Source: Pyricularia pennisetigena (Eukaryota > Ascomycota > Sordariomycetes > Magnaporthales > Pyriculariaceae). From it: 64,000 nucleotides of DNA. The position numbers and the translations under genes are program-made. This document shows positions 19,970 to 29,623 of this stretch, one piece after another. The notes beneath the pieces were generated by a model, which was given only the letters and a program-made list of their open reading frames with translations, was not told the DNA's origin and made no database searches. Location: assembly GCF_004337985.1 (NCBI RefSeq), contig NC_043743.1:2712543-2776542 (forward strand), read 5' to 3'. Numbering within the stretch: position 1 is the first letter of the stretch; each line of letters starts with the position of its first letter.

Positions 19970-21286
19970 ATGTGTATCGTGGTCCTCACAACCGCGCACC
20001 CAGACTACGCCCTGATTGTGATCAACAACAGGGACGAGTACATTCTGCGCCCGACGTCCCGCCCGCACTGGTGGACGCCGTCACCACAACCAAAAGACAC
20101 CACAAGACAAAACCAAAATCAAGACCAACAACAACAACAACAACAACAACAACCAGCATCACCCCCACAAATCCTCTCCTCTCGAGACCTCAACCGCCCG
20201 GAGCGCGGAACCTGGCTCGGCATCACGCGGACCGGCAACTTTGCCTGCCTGACCAACTACAGCGAGGCGGACCCCGACGACGCCCGCCACAGCGTCCACG
20301 GCGTGCGGTCCCGCGGTGCAATCGTCTCGGCCTGGCTGGCCGCCGACCCGGCCGAGCGCACCCCAGACTTTGTACATCGCATCCTCTCCGGCTCGGGCGT
20401 CAAGGGCGTCGGCGGCTTCAGCCTCGTGTGCGGCAAGCTCCGCCGCCGCCGCCGCCGCCACCCCCTCCAAAGAAACCATTCCCCCCAGCGTGGCGCACGT
20501 TCCCCGCCTCCACCGGCGCTCGACCCCCTGGCCATCATCTCCAACCGCTCCGAGCACCCCGAGCACGTGCCGTACATCGCCTCGCGGCCCTCCGAGACGC
20601 ACGGCCTCAGCAACACCGTGTTCGACGCCCCCGGCCCGCCCTGGCCCAAGGTCTCGCGCGGCTGCGACCTGCTCAACCGCGCCGTCGCGTCTGCCGTCTC
20701 GGCGTCCCTGACCCAGGACCAGCTGGTCGCGTCGCTCTTCTCCGTCCTGAGCACCGACGACCTCCCGCGACTGGGAAACGACGCCGCCGCCTTTGAAGCC
20801 TACCAGCCCCTGCTGCGGACGAGCGTCTTCATCCCGCCGCTGGGCCGGGACGAGAGCTGGCTCGAGACGCGAGACTTTGGCCCGGCCGATAGGGACGCCG
20901 CCATTGCCGCTCCTCACCCTACCCACCCGCAGCAGCAACAGCATCAACAACAGCCACTACGACAACAACAACCTTCACCGCCCCTGGAACCCGCCGAGAC
21001 CCTGCCACGTTCGGCATCGAGCACGCCTCGGTCCGAATCCAAGGCTCCCGCCTTCACCACGGGCATGTACGGCACCCAGCGCCAGACCGTCATCCTGGTC
21101 GACTGGGAAGGCAGCGTGCGCTACACAGAGCGCGCACTCTGGGACGACTTCGGCAACCCGCTTGCGCCGGGCGAGGGCGACGTCACGTTCCGCTTTCAGA
21201 TCGAAGGCTGGAACGGCGAGGACGACGATGGTGATGCCGAGGTGGGTAGCGACAATATGGGGAACGATGAGCAGGCGTGCTGTTGA
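19970..21286 (+). CDS. TANGO2/NRDE family protein
   Basis: Single exon, 438 residues, starting at an ATG followed directly by Cys (MCIVVL), as is normal for the family; the upstream in-frame extension is an untranslated CA-rich leader. The family-defining NRDE lies at residues 20-23 after the hydrophobic strand YALIVIN. Later conserved pieces include GTWLGIT, GNFACLTNY, SRGAIVSAWL, GGFSLVCG, LAIISNR and the C-terminal TGMYGTQRQTVILVDW. TANGO2-like proteins are implicated in Golgi/ER organisation and mitochondrial lipid or heme handling; the biochemical activity is unsettled, although the N-terminal Cys resembles Ntn-hydrolases. Low-complexity inserts are unusual: a Gln run near residue 55, an Arg run near residue 160 and a Gln/His/Pro-rich loop near residue 325. 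These sit between core blocks and probably form disordered loops. Confidence 0.88.
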   Translation: MCIVVLTTAHPDYALIVINNRDEYILRPTSRPHWWTPSPQPKDTTRQNQNQDQQQQQQQQQPASPPQILSSRDLNRPERGTWLGITRTGNFACLTNYSEADPDDARHSVHGVRSRGAIVSAWLAADPAERTPDFVHRILSGSGVKGVGGFSLVCGKLRRRRRRHPLQRNHSPQRGARSPPPPALDPLAIISNRSEHPEHVPYIASRPSETHGLSNTVFDAPGPPWPKVSRGCDLLNRAVASAVSASLTQDQLVASLFSVLSTDDLPRLGNDAAAFEAYQPLLRTSVFIPPLGRDESWLETRDFGPADRDAAIAAPHPTHPQQQQHQQQPLRQQQPSPPLEPAETLPRSASSTPRSESKAPAFTTGMYGTQRQTVILVDWEGSVRYTERALWDDFGNPLAPGEGDVTFRFQIEGWNGEDDDGDAEVGSDNMGNDEQACC

Positions 21287-21751
21287 CTAGCCGACCAGCC
21301 CGAGGTCGATATTTTACCGCCCTCTGTTCGTGTCGAGAATCATGAGACGCAAAGGCTTGTTTACGACGAGGCGCTTAGAGCAAAGCTGTAATCATAAACC
21401 CCATCGAAGTTTGCGTCTGATGAGACCAGAGATACACCCCGATGGCTTCTGCCGCCAAGTCGGAAGAGCCATCTAGTAAAAAAGACATGCGATTTTTCCA
21501 GCATATGTACATACTTGACACACAAAAACAGCCTGTTTACTTATCTTGTATTAGGCCACGTCGCCGCATCTACACATCCACAAAATTATGATGGACCAAC
21601 TAAGTGACCTTCTCATAACGGACATTTTTGCAGCCCGAGAAGAGATAATGGCAAGCAAGCTTGCTACTTGGGGAAAATAAATGCCAACCATCCCAGGAAA
21701 TAAGAAAACAGTTGCAGAGTAGCACAACATGCAATTCGATAAAAATAAACG
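21287..21751. other. Convergent 3' region
   Basis: It lies between the stops of the TANGO2-family gene (+) and the minus-strand hypothetical. It is mixed in composition with no gene-like frame. It contains both 3' untranslated regions. Confidence 0.6.
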
Positions 21752-22777
21752 TCACATCAAACTCAATCGATTGCCGCGCAAGCCAGACACAGTAGGCATC
21801 CCATCGCAAGTCGGAACCTCGTCCTTGAAAGCGGCTGCCCTTGTGGTCCCAGGCCCAGAGCTGCCACTTATTTTCCGCCCGCCAACAATAAGACGAGAGA
21901 TAAGGCTTCGATCTTCCATGGTGCCTCCATCGGGAAGCAAACCAGGCCTCCTCATCTTGCGCGCGTACAGCTGTTGGAATGCATGTAAGCTTGCACGCGC
22001 CTCTCGGGTAAGACAAAGACTTTCGAGATGCAGAAAAATACGCTTGCACCGGTTCTCCTCATCCTCCAAAAGCGCTGCCTTGCCGATAGACTCGTCGTTG
22101 CGATTCTCGGCTGGCGTATCCGTCGATAGTAAAATGGTTGAAGAGCTGAGGGGCAGATTAGTGGAGAGTTTCCGCGGCATTATGGGCAGCGAAATGTCAG
22201 GCAATGTGGATGACGACGTGACTGTTGCGCGGTGTGGAGCAGGCTTCCTGCTATCGTTGTCAAGGGTCGACAAGGATGCTTGAGCTTTCACCATCATCTC
22301 AAGATTTGACGGAGAGAGAAGTTCAGAGTGGAAGCGATCATGCAATGAGAGAAAACGACCGGCCCAATATGATGTTGGCTGCGGATGTGATACTAGGCGG
22401 GGGTTCGAAATAATGGTAGAAACGTTGATGATATTTGCATCCGATCCCCCACCACTCGATCCCCTGCTAATGATTCGCGGCAGCGACAAAAGTGGTTGAG
22501 TCATAGAAGCAGTTGCTGTTGTGCTTGTAGATGAGCCACTCACGTTACGGCTCCCGGCTCCAAAGCTCCCAAGAGACCCGCGCGAAAGAGAACCAGAGAT
22601 ACTGGAAAAGACACTGTTCAGGGTCCTGGACTTTGATAGACCTCTTCGAGGATGCATATCGGATTCTGAGTCTGTCGGATTGATGTTTCCCAAACCACGA
22701 GGTGTTCTCTGTCGATTTTTGGGAAGAAACGAGTATGACGTTTTGATAGTAGCAGCATCAGTAGAATCTGTTGACAT
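21752..22777 (-). CDS. Hypothetical conserved fungal protein with disordered N-terminus
   Basis: From the ATG at 22777 (MSTDSTDAATIKTSYSFLPK) it encodes 341 residues. The N-terminal half is Ser/Arg/Gly-rich (VFSSISGSLSRGSLGSFGAG) and probably disordered. An ordered region begins near residue 150 with YWAGRFLSLHDRFHSELL. A helical C-terminal segment includes EDEENRCKRIFLHLESLCLT and LHAFQQLYARKMRRPGLLPD. These helices look like a conserved core of a fungal protein of unknown function. The frame is open for about 480 bp upstream of the ATG, overlapping the end of the next gene in another frame. Only 83 bp separate it from that gene's stop, so it could instead be the 3' part of the same gene. 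Confidence 0.65.
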   Translation of the reverse strand: MSTDSTDAATIKTSYSFLPKNRQRTPRGLGNINPTDSESDMHPRRGLSKSRTLNSVFSSISGSLSRGSLGSFGAGSRNVSGSSTSTTATASMTQPLLSLPRIISRGSSGGGSDANIINVSTIISNPRLVSHPQPTSYWAGRFLSLHDRFHSELLSPSNLEMMVKAQASLSTLDNDSRKPAPHRATVTSSSTLPDISLPIMPRKLSTNLPLSSSTILLSTDTPAENRNDESIGKAALLEDEENRCKRIFLHLESLCLTREARASLHAFQQLYARKMRRPGLLPDGGTMEDRSLISRLIVGGRKISGSSGPGTTRAAAFKDEVPTCDGMPTVSGLRGNRLSLM

Positions 22778-22860
22778 TATCCTCCCATTGTGCACAGCGG
22801 GTCCAATTGGAGAGCTTATCTTTGGTCGACGACTGGATAATAGGTCCCTTCGGCGAAGAC

Positions 22861-25062
22861 CTAGTAGCTTGCTGATTTGCTTCCGATCCCCTGAGAGATT
22901 TTCATCCGACCTTGGGCCAGCCGCCCTGTGGGCTTCACTCCCCGGCTCCTCAACACCTCCCGGGGCTTGCTTGCCTTCTCTCCCGTATGCTTGCGAGGAG
23001 AGCAGTCGCTCTGATGCAGCCTCTGCGTAGCCGACGGGATATCTGGCGTTGTCGTCACTCGAAGGTAAGTCGGTTTGAGAGAGGTATCCTGAAAGCTGAC
23101 CTGCTGAGACTTCGGTTTCCCGAAAAACCATCGGATGTTTGAGCTGCGATGATCTGATTCGGGTTCCGAACGAGTCCAAGGATGGGAATGTTCCACCATT
23201 GGAGCGCCGTGGAAGTCTTGTTGAGGGGGAGCAGGCATACTGAACTGGGTCGAAAGCCATGCTGACAAAGCAGACGCACCGTAGTAACGCAGAGACAGGA
23301 ACTTCGGTACTGCACTGTCCCAGGCTTCGATTGCCCGGGAGAAAGTTTCTTTGCAGGCAGCGAAGAAGCGTGTCCTGAGGAGCGACAAACCCACGGCAAT
23401 AGTAACGATCAGGGTAGAAGCGAGGAAGGTGTGAATCACCACCTGACTAAACTGAAGCCAAATCTTGAGCAGCGATGAAAAAGCACGAAGGTCAAACTGA
23501 AAGATTGCTCCAACTCCTCTTGCAGTTGAAGCAGTGATTCTCAATGTCAAGCTGAAAGTCATCCGCAGGAGCTCGAAAAATGTTCGCCAAAGCAGACCGA
23601 GGCTCCAACGAGCAGTCCTGAGTTGATCAAGGGTTCCTTCAACCTGGTTTTCAAGGCTTGCAGTCTTGATGCCGAGATTCTGCTTTGTGTCCTTTTCTGC
23701 GGGGTTCGCTTGTGATGCAGATGAAATAACAGCAACAACAGGAGCACCGAGTGAGTCGTTGGAACTACTTCCGTCGGAATCTGAAGAAATGTCGGAGACC
23801 AGGCTCGGAGTTGTTTGGCTGTAGGGCTGCGAGGCTGAACCGTTACCTTCTGAGGATAAGTGCGTGTTGGTAGGCTTGTAGATTCTCGAAGAACTTGCTG
23901 AGGCAAACTTGCCTGGAAAGGAAACTGGCGTGGGAGGCACAGAAGACTTGCCGTTCAGGTGGGTATGTGACTTGCCAAAGGACTTCTCTGTCTCTACTTT
24001 TCCCACGTGCCCATTCAACTTAAGCGAGCCGGAGAAGCGGGAGTTGGAGCTTGGCTTTCCTTGAGGATCGTCAGAGCTTTCGTAGTCAGCTCCTTCGTTT
24101 GGAGTTGTGTCTGGATTGACAACTCTGAGGCCCCGGCAACTGACGAATGGCTGCTTTGATTGGTTGACAATCTTAACAGGATTGCCAGCCCTCGTCTTGA
24201 AAAAAACAGTCTGGGTAGCGAGGCCGTTTACACGTTCAGGGTCAGAAACTTGCCAAGTCCAGACCTCGTCGTCCTCGTTTGAAAGCTCAGAGGTCTCGTT
24301 TTGTGCAGGCTCGGGATGATTGTGGTTGACAATAGAGTGGAAGCTTCCAACAGAAGGTTTCCGGACAGGCGTCTCTGCCGACTCTTCTGGTTTCGTCAAG
24401 GTATCAGAAGGGGCTTTTGAAGAAACAAAAAGGGGAACTTTAGATAAAAGTTTGTCTGTAACAGCTGGGCTGCTTTTATTATCTTTGGTACCGCCGTTTA
24501 TATGCTTCTCACCATTCGGAAGAGGTGACGGCTGGTATCGCGAATCAGCGATATCCAAAGGATGACGAATGCTATCGCGAGCAAGGCGCCATGCGTTCTC
24601 AGCAAACGCTTCTTCTTCGCTGTCTTCCAATGATGCTGATGCTGAGCAGTCTCGAGATTGAGGACGACTGCCATCAACGAAGGCGGCGTCACCTGCACTT
24701 GGCAAGATCACAGGATGGTGCACGCAGCTGTCTAGACGGTCCAACGGTGCTCCGTTAACCTGGGATGCGTCGTCGAATGTATTCCTTTCGGGAACGGTGG
24801 CTGTAGACCTCTCCTCAATGTTTTCTTTGGAGGGGTGGATGGAATCAGCTGGGCTCCCCAGATAGGTACTCTCTCCTGATGAGCTACTATTTTCGAGGGG
24901 CTCGTCGGAGATGTAGCCAGAACGGGTAGCCAGAGCTATGCTTCCTGTGGCTTGTGTGAAACGTTCTGATGGATAATGGGAAACTAATCCACCATTCGAG
25001 ACAGCCCGAGGCTCGAGTTCCTTGTCAAAGTACTCGGTTGGGGGAGGGTTTACGTCTGCCAT
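22861..25062 (-). CDS. Hypothetical membrane-associated protein
   Basis: Single exon, 733 residues starting MADVNPPPTEYFDKELEPR. Residues 1 to about 490 are hydrophilic, rich in Ser, Glu, Asp and Pro and mostly disordered, with one ordered-looking patch around EVWTWQVSDPERVNGLATQT. A hydrophobic block follows: an amphipathic helix (about 495-535) and a likely transmembrane segment near 540-562 (VVIHTFLASTLIVTIAVGLSLL). The tail is basic (REVLRSRGVKPTGRLAQGR) and stops at 22861. The layout suggests a single-pass protein anchored in an internal membrane with a long cytosolic N-terminus. No known domain is recognised. The gene is followed 83 bp later by another minus-strand reading frame. Confidence 0.75.
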   Translation of the reverse strand: MADVNPPPTEYFDKELEPRAVSNGGLVSHYPSERFTQATGSIALATRSGYISDEPLENSSSSGESTYLGSPADSIHPSKENIEERSTATVPERNTFDDASQVNGAPLDRLDSCVHHPVILPSAGDAAFVDGSRPQSRDCSASASLEDSEEEAFAENAWRLARDSIRHPLDIADSRYQPSPLPNGEKHINGGTKDNKSSPAVTDKLLSKVPLFVSSKAPSDTLTKPEESAETPVRKPSVGSFHSIVNHNHPEPAQNETSELSNEDDEVWTWQVSDPERVNGLATQTVFFKTRAGNPVKIVNQSKQPFVSCRGLRVVNPDTTPNEGADYESSDDPQGKPSSNSRFSGSLKLNGHVGKVETEKSFGKSHTHLNGKSSVPPTPVSFPGKFASASSSRIYKPTNTHLSSEGNGSASQPYSQTTPSLVSDISSDSDGSSSNDSLGAPVVAVISSASQANPAEKDTKQNLGIKTASLENQVEGTLDQLRTARWSLGLLWRTFFELLRMTFSLTLRITASTARGVGAIFQFDLRAFSSLLKIWLQFSQVVIHTFLASTLIVTIAVGLSLLRTRFFAACKETFSRAIEAWDSAVPKFLSLRYYGASALSAWLSTQFSMPAPPQQDFHGAPMVEHSHPWTRSEPESDHRSSNIRWFFGKPKSQQVSFQDTSLKPTYLRVTTTPDIPSATQRLHQSDCSPRKHTGEKASKPREVLRSRGVKPTGRLAQGRMKISQGIGSKSASY

Positions 25063-26379
25063 CGTGGGTAAGCAGCAGCTCGACTCGGCAACAGCTGGAC
25101 CGGATTAGAGAATAACGTAAGTGGTAGAGAGGTACTGGGCTGGGAAGCGTGGCAAAAGATCAAATTAATGGAAAGCAAACAAACAGAGCGAAATGGTGCA
25201 GACGGCAAAGTGAAAGGTATGAGGGTCAAAATGTTAACGCGAAGTTTGTCGGGGATCAAATCAATGGTTGCCAGTAGGTAGCAGAGTTCTGGAGGCTGCA
25301 GCGAATATGATCTGAGAGTGATGAAATAACGAACGACGAGGGTGTTCTTCGTAGGAATTCTGGGGAAGCTTGGTAGTCACACGTAGATAATCTAGATAGG
25401 CAGGCAGGCACTAGCTCGAGAAATTGAACGTGCTTACCTGACTGAGAATCAAGCGATTAGAGGGTCCAACGTAAGTTTCGGTACCAAATGAGAAGGCGCG
25501 GTGATAATATCAACACGAATTGTGATGGTGTTCGGACTTTTCACGTAGCAATTGTTGTATGGCGTCCTCTAGAAGGTTTGGGTGTAATGATGTGCCGTCT
25601 GGTGTCAGAGCGTTGGTTTGGATGGGCTTCGAGTAGAAATGATGTCGAGCTTAGAAACCATGCACCGGTGTAAAGCACCATGAGTTGAGGAATCCCGATT
25701 TTGGCCAAGGCAAAGTCCTAGAAAATAAAGCGAGTGGCAGGCAGTTTCTGTTCGTTTGTGCCCCTGGTAAAGGCCCAATCGAACCAGTACACACAGTCCA
25801 GGAAGAGCTGGGCACATCTGCTCGTCATGCTCTTCAAACAAGGCAGGGCCAAGGTGAGTAAAGCCTGAGAACCATTCTTGGTTTCCCAGCCCAAAAAGCA
25901 GGAGCCGATAGCGGAGTCAAAGAGCAGGAGCTATTGGCCACGAATTTGCTCGAGCCTTGATCAGTACTTCCAACTGGTAGATACTCGTATTTCGGACGTA
26001 TTACTAGGTCTTGATCATAGCTTCACTGGAAAGAAGTTCAGCACAATCCATACCTACCAAGACATGGTCGCTCGCAGATATTGCAACGTTTAGTAAGGCT
26101 CGGTACTTCTAAAACAAGGCAGCTTGCCTAGTTGCCTGACTTATCTACCTAGGTACCCAAAACTCCCTGCCGATGGATATCTGAATTCCCATAACGCCCA
26201 AAAAAATTTCAAGATGAACATGATTCTCTGCTTTTCCCAAGCAAAGAAACCATGGATACCAATCCACTGGATCCTTATATTTCTCATGCGTAGCGTGACC
26301 AAGTTGCCCTACGCTTCGCGTCTTCGATATTTTTTCGTTCGATCCGCGAGGCCTCAAACTTTGCCTTTCTTTCAGCCCT
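25063..26379. other. Intergenic region upstream of the membrane-associated gene
   Basis: It lies between two minus-strand genes: the promoter of the hypothetical at 25062 and the 3' flank of TFB2. Short tandem CAGG units occur near 25399-25410. No gene-like frame is found. Confidence 0.55.
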
Positions 26380-27852
26380 CTAGGCAGCAAGCTTCTTACG
26401 GTGCTTCTCCGACTTGATAAAGTTGGCAATCTCTGCTGTTTTGCTGGCAAAGAAGAGCTGCCGGGCATCGCTGCGCCATATCAAAACACCAACCTCATCA
26501 GCGTAGTCGGCGATGGCCTTGAATTCGGCCTGGCTCTCGAAATCCTTGAACAGGTAGCCCCTCTGAACCTGCATGCGTTCCGTCTCAAGTTGCCACAAAC
26601 GGATCTGATCCACAACGGTTGGTGGCAAGACTGGCTTGTTGCGGATCGCCGCGATGCGGTGCATTTGCTCGTGCGCGTGCGATGCCAGGTATTCGATGAT
26701 TTGGTCGGCTGTGATACCGTGGGAAATGGCACGCTTGATCGAGTGCCGACTCAGCTGTCCAGTAACCATCCCTGCGAAGCGCATCTTTAGGTTGGCAAAA
26801 AGTGCTAGGATGGCTATCTGGAGCGGCGTGCTCGTGTACGCATAGATGCGGAAATTGGTCTCGAGAATGATGGCCCCCTTGGTATTGTTCTCGCCCGCTT
26901 CCGCGGTGGCGGCCGCAACGCCTGAGCTGACACTCCTGAGCGCAGAAGACCCACTGGTGAGAGTGGTGGCGAGACGAGTGGGAAAGTATTGATCTGGGTT
27001 GCTGGGCGGGATGTATACCAGACCAAAATCGTTCAAATCAGGCAGCATATTACGACGTTCTTCTGAGAGTGCCCCTGTGTCGTAGGCTTGACCAAGCTCC
27101 AGAGTACCAAGCATAAACAGGAAGCTCAACATGTCGACTGCCCTATTAGTGTTGTCCTCGTTGACGCTGTGTAGCCACTGCAGGAGCAACGTCCATACCT
27201 GGGCGTTTGCCTCTTGCAGGAGAAATGTAAAGCCTGTTTTTGTGATGCTGATCCTCTCCGAGCTTCGGCGCTGGACAAGCCCACCCTGCACCAGCAGAGT
27301 TTTGACCGTATCCTGAAGCTTTGAACCTCCAAAGTTGTACTTTTTGCTTGGCTCCATTGAGTCCGTCTCTTCAACGCTGTTGACCACATAGTGTAAAATG
27401 GCATCCCATCTTGACCGTGCCCACTTATCCAAAAATGCAACATCAACCTGTGGTGGTATCGGAAGGCTTGATGGGACGCCGAATGAATTGTGGGAGCCGC
27501 CGCCCTCAAGGGCTAGCCGTAAGGACTTTTTGAAGTTGGGCGTCAAGGACATTTCCTGTATGGGCTTTTCTTTGGTAACCGGAGTGATGGTGGTAATGTG
27601 CATAGAACGTAGAATGGACAGCGCCTGGTCCTTGTTCTTCTTCGCTTCTGGCTTCACCCAAGAGTCCAGAGCAGTAAGCGGCAGCGGCTGTGGCATATAA
27701 AGAAGCGACATGACAAAGGTTTTGGCTAATGGGGGAAGCATCCGGCGAAAGATGGCGAAAGCTGTAGCCGGCTGTTGGTATAGCTTCTTGAAAGTGGCGC
27801 CATTCTGCTTCTCGAGATGATCGGATAACGTAATGATCGGTTGTTGAGACAT
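26380..27852 (-). CDS. TFB2: TFIIH subunit Tfb2 (p52)
   Basis: Single exon, 490 residues. The start was set at MSQQPIITLSDHLEKQ (27852), because the longer in-frame extension upstream is not protein-like. The order of conserved blocks is that of the Tfb2/p52 family: an N-terminal winged-helix region (LYQQPATAFAIFRRMLPPLAK), a middle part (DKWARSRWDAILHYVV; LLVQGGLVQR), a helical segment (DMLSFLFMLGTLELGQAY), the block GAIILETNFRIYAYTSTPLQ with FANLKMRFAGMVTGQL, and a C-terminal region (LWQLETERMQVQRGYLF) that in homologues binds Tfb5. Tfb2 regulates the XPB/Ssl2 translocase within TFIIH, in RNA polymerase II initiation and nucleotide excision repair. The length is close to human p52 (462) and yeast Tfb2 (513). 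The upstream 557 bp is a shared divergent promoter with the thioesterase gene. Confidence 0.95.
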   Translation of the reverse strand: MSQQPIITLSDHLEKQNGATFKKLYQQPATAFAIFRRMLPPLAKTFVMSLLYMPQPLPLTALDSWVKPEAKKNKDQALSILRSMHITTITPVTKEKPIQEMSLTPNFKKSLRLALEGGGSHNSFGVPSSLPIPPQVDVAFLDKWARSRWDAILHYVVNSVEETDSMEPSKKYNFGGSKLQDTVKTLLVQGGLVQRRSSERISITKTGFTFLLQEANAQVWTLLLQWLHSVNEDNTNRAVDMLSFLFMLGTLELGQAYDTGALSEERRNMLPDLNDFGLVYIPPSNPDQYFPTRLATTLTSGSSALRSVSSGVAAATAEAGENNTKGAIILETNFRIYAYTSTPLQIAILALFANLKMRFAGMVTGQLSRHSIKRAISHGITADQIIEYLASHAHEQMHRIAAIRNKPVLPPTVVDQIRLWQLETERMQVQRGYLFKDFESQAEFKAIADYADEVGVLIWRSDARQLFFASKTAEIANFIKSEKHRKKLAA

Positions 27853-28409
27853 GACGACGTCTGTTGTTTTAGCCCGTGAGCAATGTCGACGACGAGGTTG
27901 AATGTCAAGCAGTAAGAATCGTGCGCTGTCGCAACCCGACAATCGTCACCGTAACAAAATTAGGTCGATAAAGGTTTAATCATTCTGGTATCTTCGTCTG
28001 TGTATAAATGTAGCGCGAGTGTTTGTAAGGATGGTTGCGATGCCGTTCAATGGATGGCATGGGATACTGCAACAAAAAGTGATTCATGTATTGATGCTAC
28101 GATTTGCATCACGTCAGAAGAAGCAAGGCCAAAGTTCCTTGCCGACGTGTTTGCAGGGATGCCCGCTGTGGGCTTCTGGGGGTGGGGCAGCGCGCTGGCA
28201 CGTGTAAAGTGGATTTTTAGCTAGTGGGTCGCGGCTGGTGACGTCGATCTGATGGCTCTGTGAGCAGCTGTCATCCGCGGCTGCATCCGCGATTGATCAA
28301 CAGCAGTCCAGCGATTTGCCCAACGAGGTACTAAGTTGTTCTTGCTTGCTGCTTCTCCAAAATAAAACGACCAAGTAATAAGCTGTAAACGGTGCACCTT
28401 CATCCAATC
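27853..28409. promoter_or_regulatory. Divergent promoter region of TFB2 and the thioesterase gene
   Basis: 557 bp between two oppositely oriented starts, which must hold both promoters. No clear TATA box was assigned to either gene. Confidence 0.5.
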
Positions 28410-29462
28410 ATGGCGGCCAAACAATTGAAACCAGTCAACTTTGTGAACGCTGTACGTTTGTTTACTCGTTATTTGGTGACTTGATCTCAGCCAGCCATGA
28501 GCTCAAGTCAGTTAGTCACTGAGCACAATTAACCAAAAGTCGATACCCGTGTTTAGGTTCTGCGTTCATTCATGAAGGAGTCAGGCCTGGAACCCAGGTA
28601 TGTATACCGGTTCTAACATGGCTTCAGCCCCAAACGGAAAATACTAACAGTTGCCCGTGTAAAAGACTACTTGGGGCTAGCAATGTAGGTGGGACCACTC
28701 GAAAAAGTCTACAGTGGACAGACAATTGATAGGAGTTGCGGAAACTTTACTCATACATAACTTCGGCTACCTACCAATAGTTCCGTATTAAAGATGCTCA
28801 GAAAGGAAGAGTCAATTTTGAACTGGATATCCAGAAAGACCATACAGTAAGTCTCGGGTTTAGTCCTCTCGGCACGGGATTTCATCGATTAGATCTGACA
28901 TGGCCATTACTCATTACAAAGAACCGAATGAAAGCGATCCATGGCGGCACACTTGCCAGCATGGTCGATCTGGGTGGCTCTTTGGCAGTCGCTTCCATGG
29001 GCTTGTACTCAACAGGTGTCTCGACAGACCTCAATGGTACCAGATCCACTGATTCTTGAATTCTGCGGGTCGTCCCATACTAATGCTGAGCATTATGTGC
29101 AGTCACCTATCTCAGCAGCGGCGGCGTCTCTGGCGACAAGCTTACTGGTACAGCCACGTGTGACAAGAGTAAGCATACGTCTTGGCCCCTTGCTTTGGTT
29201 GTCTGTTGCAAGGCTCGATAATACAGGGCTAACTTATTTCTCTACAGTCGGCAAAACACTGGCATACACCACCGTCACATTTAACAACGCCAAAGGAGAA
29301 CTCGCTGCGCGAGGAAGCCACACCAAGTACGTGAGATTTCCATGAAGGCTGATAGACTGCTAACCCTTGGTGCATAGGTTTGTTGCCAAGGCATGGCCTA
29401 AGAACCAGGGACTTTTTGAACTCCCAGAGGGTGTCTCGGAACCTTCTGGGGATGATAAGTGA
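28410..29462 (+). CDS. Hotdog-fold acyl-CoA thioesterase family protein (4HBT/PaaI-like)
   Basis: Reconstructed from eight exons: 28410-28451, 28557-28597, 28666-28684, 28781-28846, 28922-29036, 29103-29168, 29248-29326 and 29378-29462. All junctions are GT-AG, the frame is kept throughout, and the product is 170 residues. The key block MKAIHGGTLASMVDLGGSLA (exon 5) has the HGG motif (63-65) and an acidic residue (Asp72) where ACOT13-type enzymes carry theirs. The preceding exon has RVNFELDIQKDHT, and later exons give DLNVTYLSSGG, GKTLAYTTVTF and KGELAARGSHTKF, all in the order expected for hotdog thioesterases that hydrolyse acyl-CoA, probably in mitochondria or cytosol. The third exon is only 19 nt and is the least certain; it was required to keep the phase between exons 2 and 4. 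Eight exons in about 1 kb is dense compared with the single-exon neighbours. Confidence 0.85.
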
Positions 29463-29623
29463 CTTGGTTCAAAGATCACTGACGTGGATTAGCATATTAA
29501 CGAAAGGGAGAATACCCCAGAATAGATGTATAAATGGGTCCACATACAAATGCAGCGGTTTTTCATCTAATTACGTTCACTACTATGCGAAAACGGCATT
29601 CGAGGACAAAGCATTATCCACTC

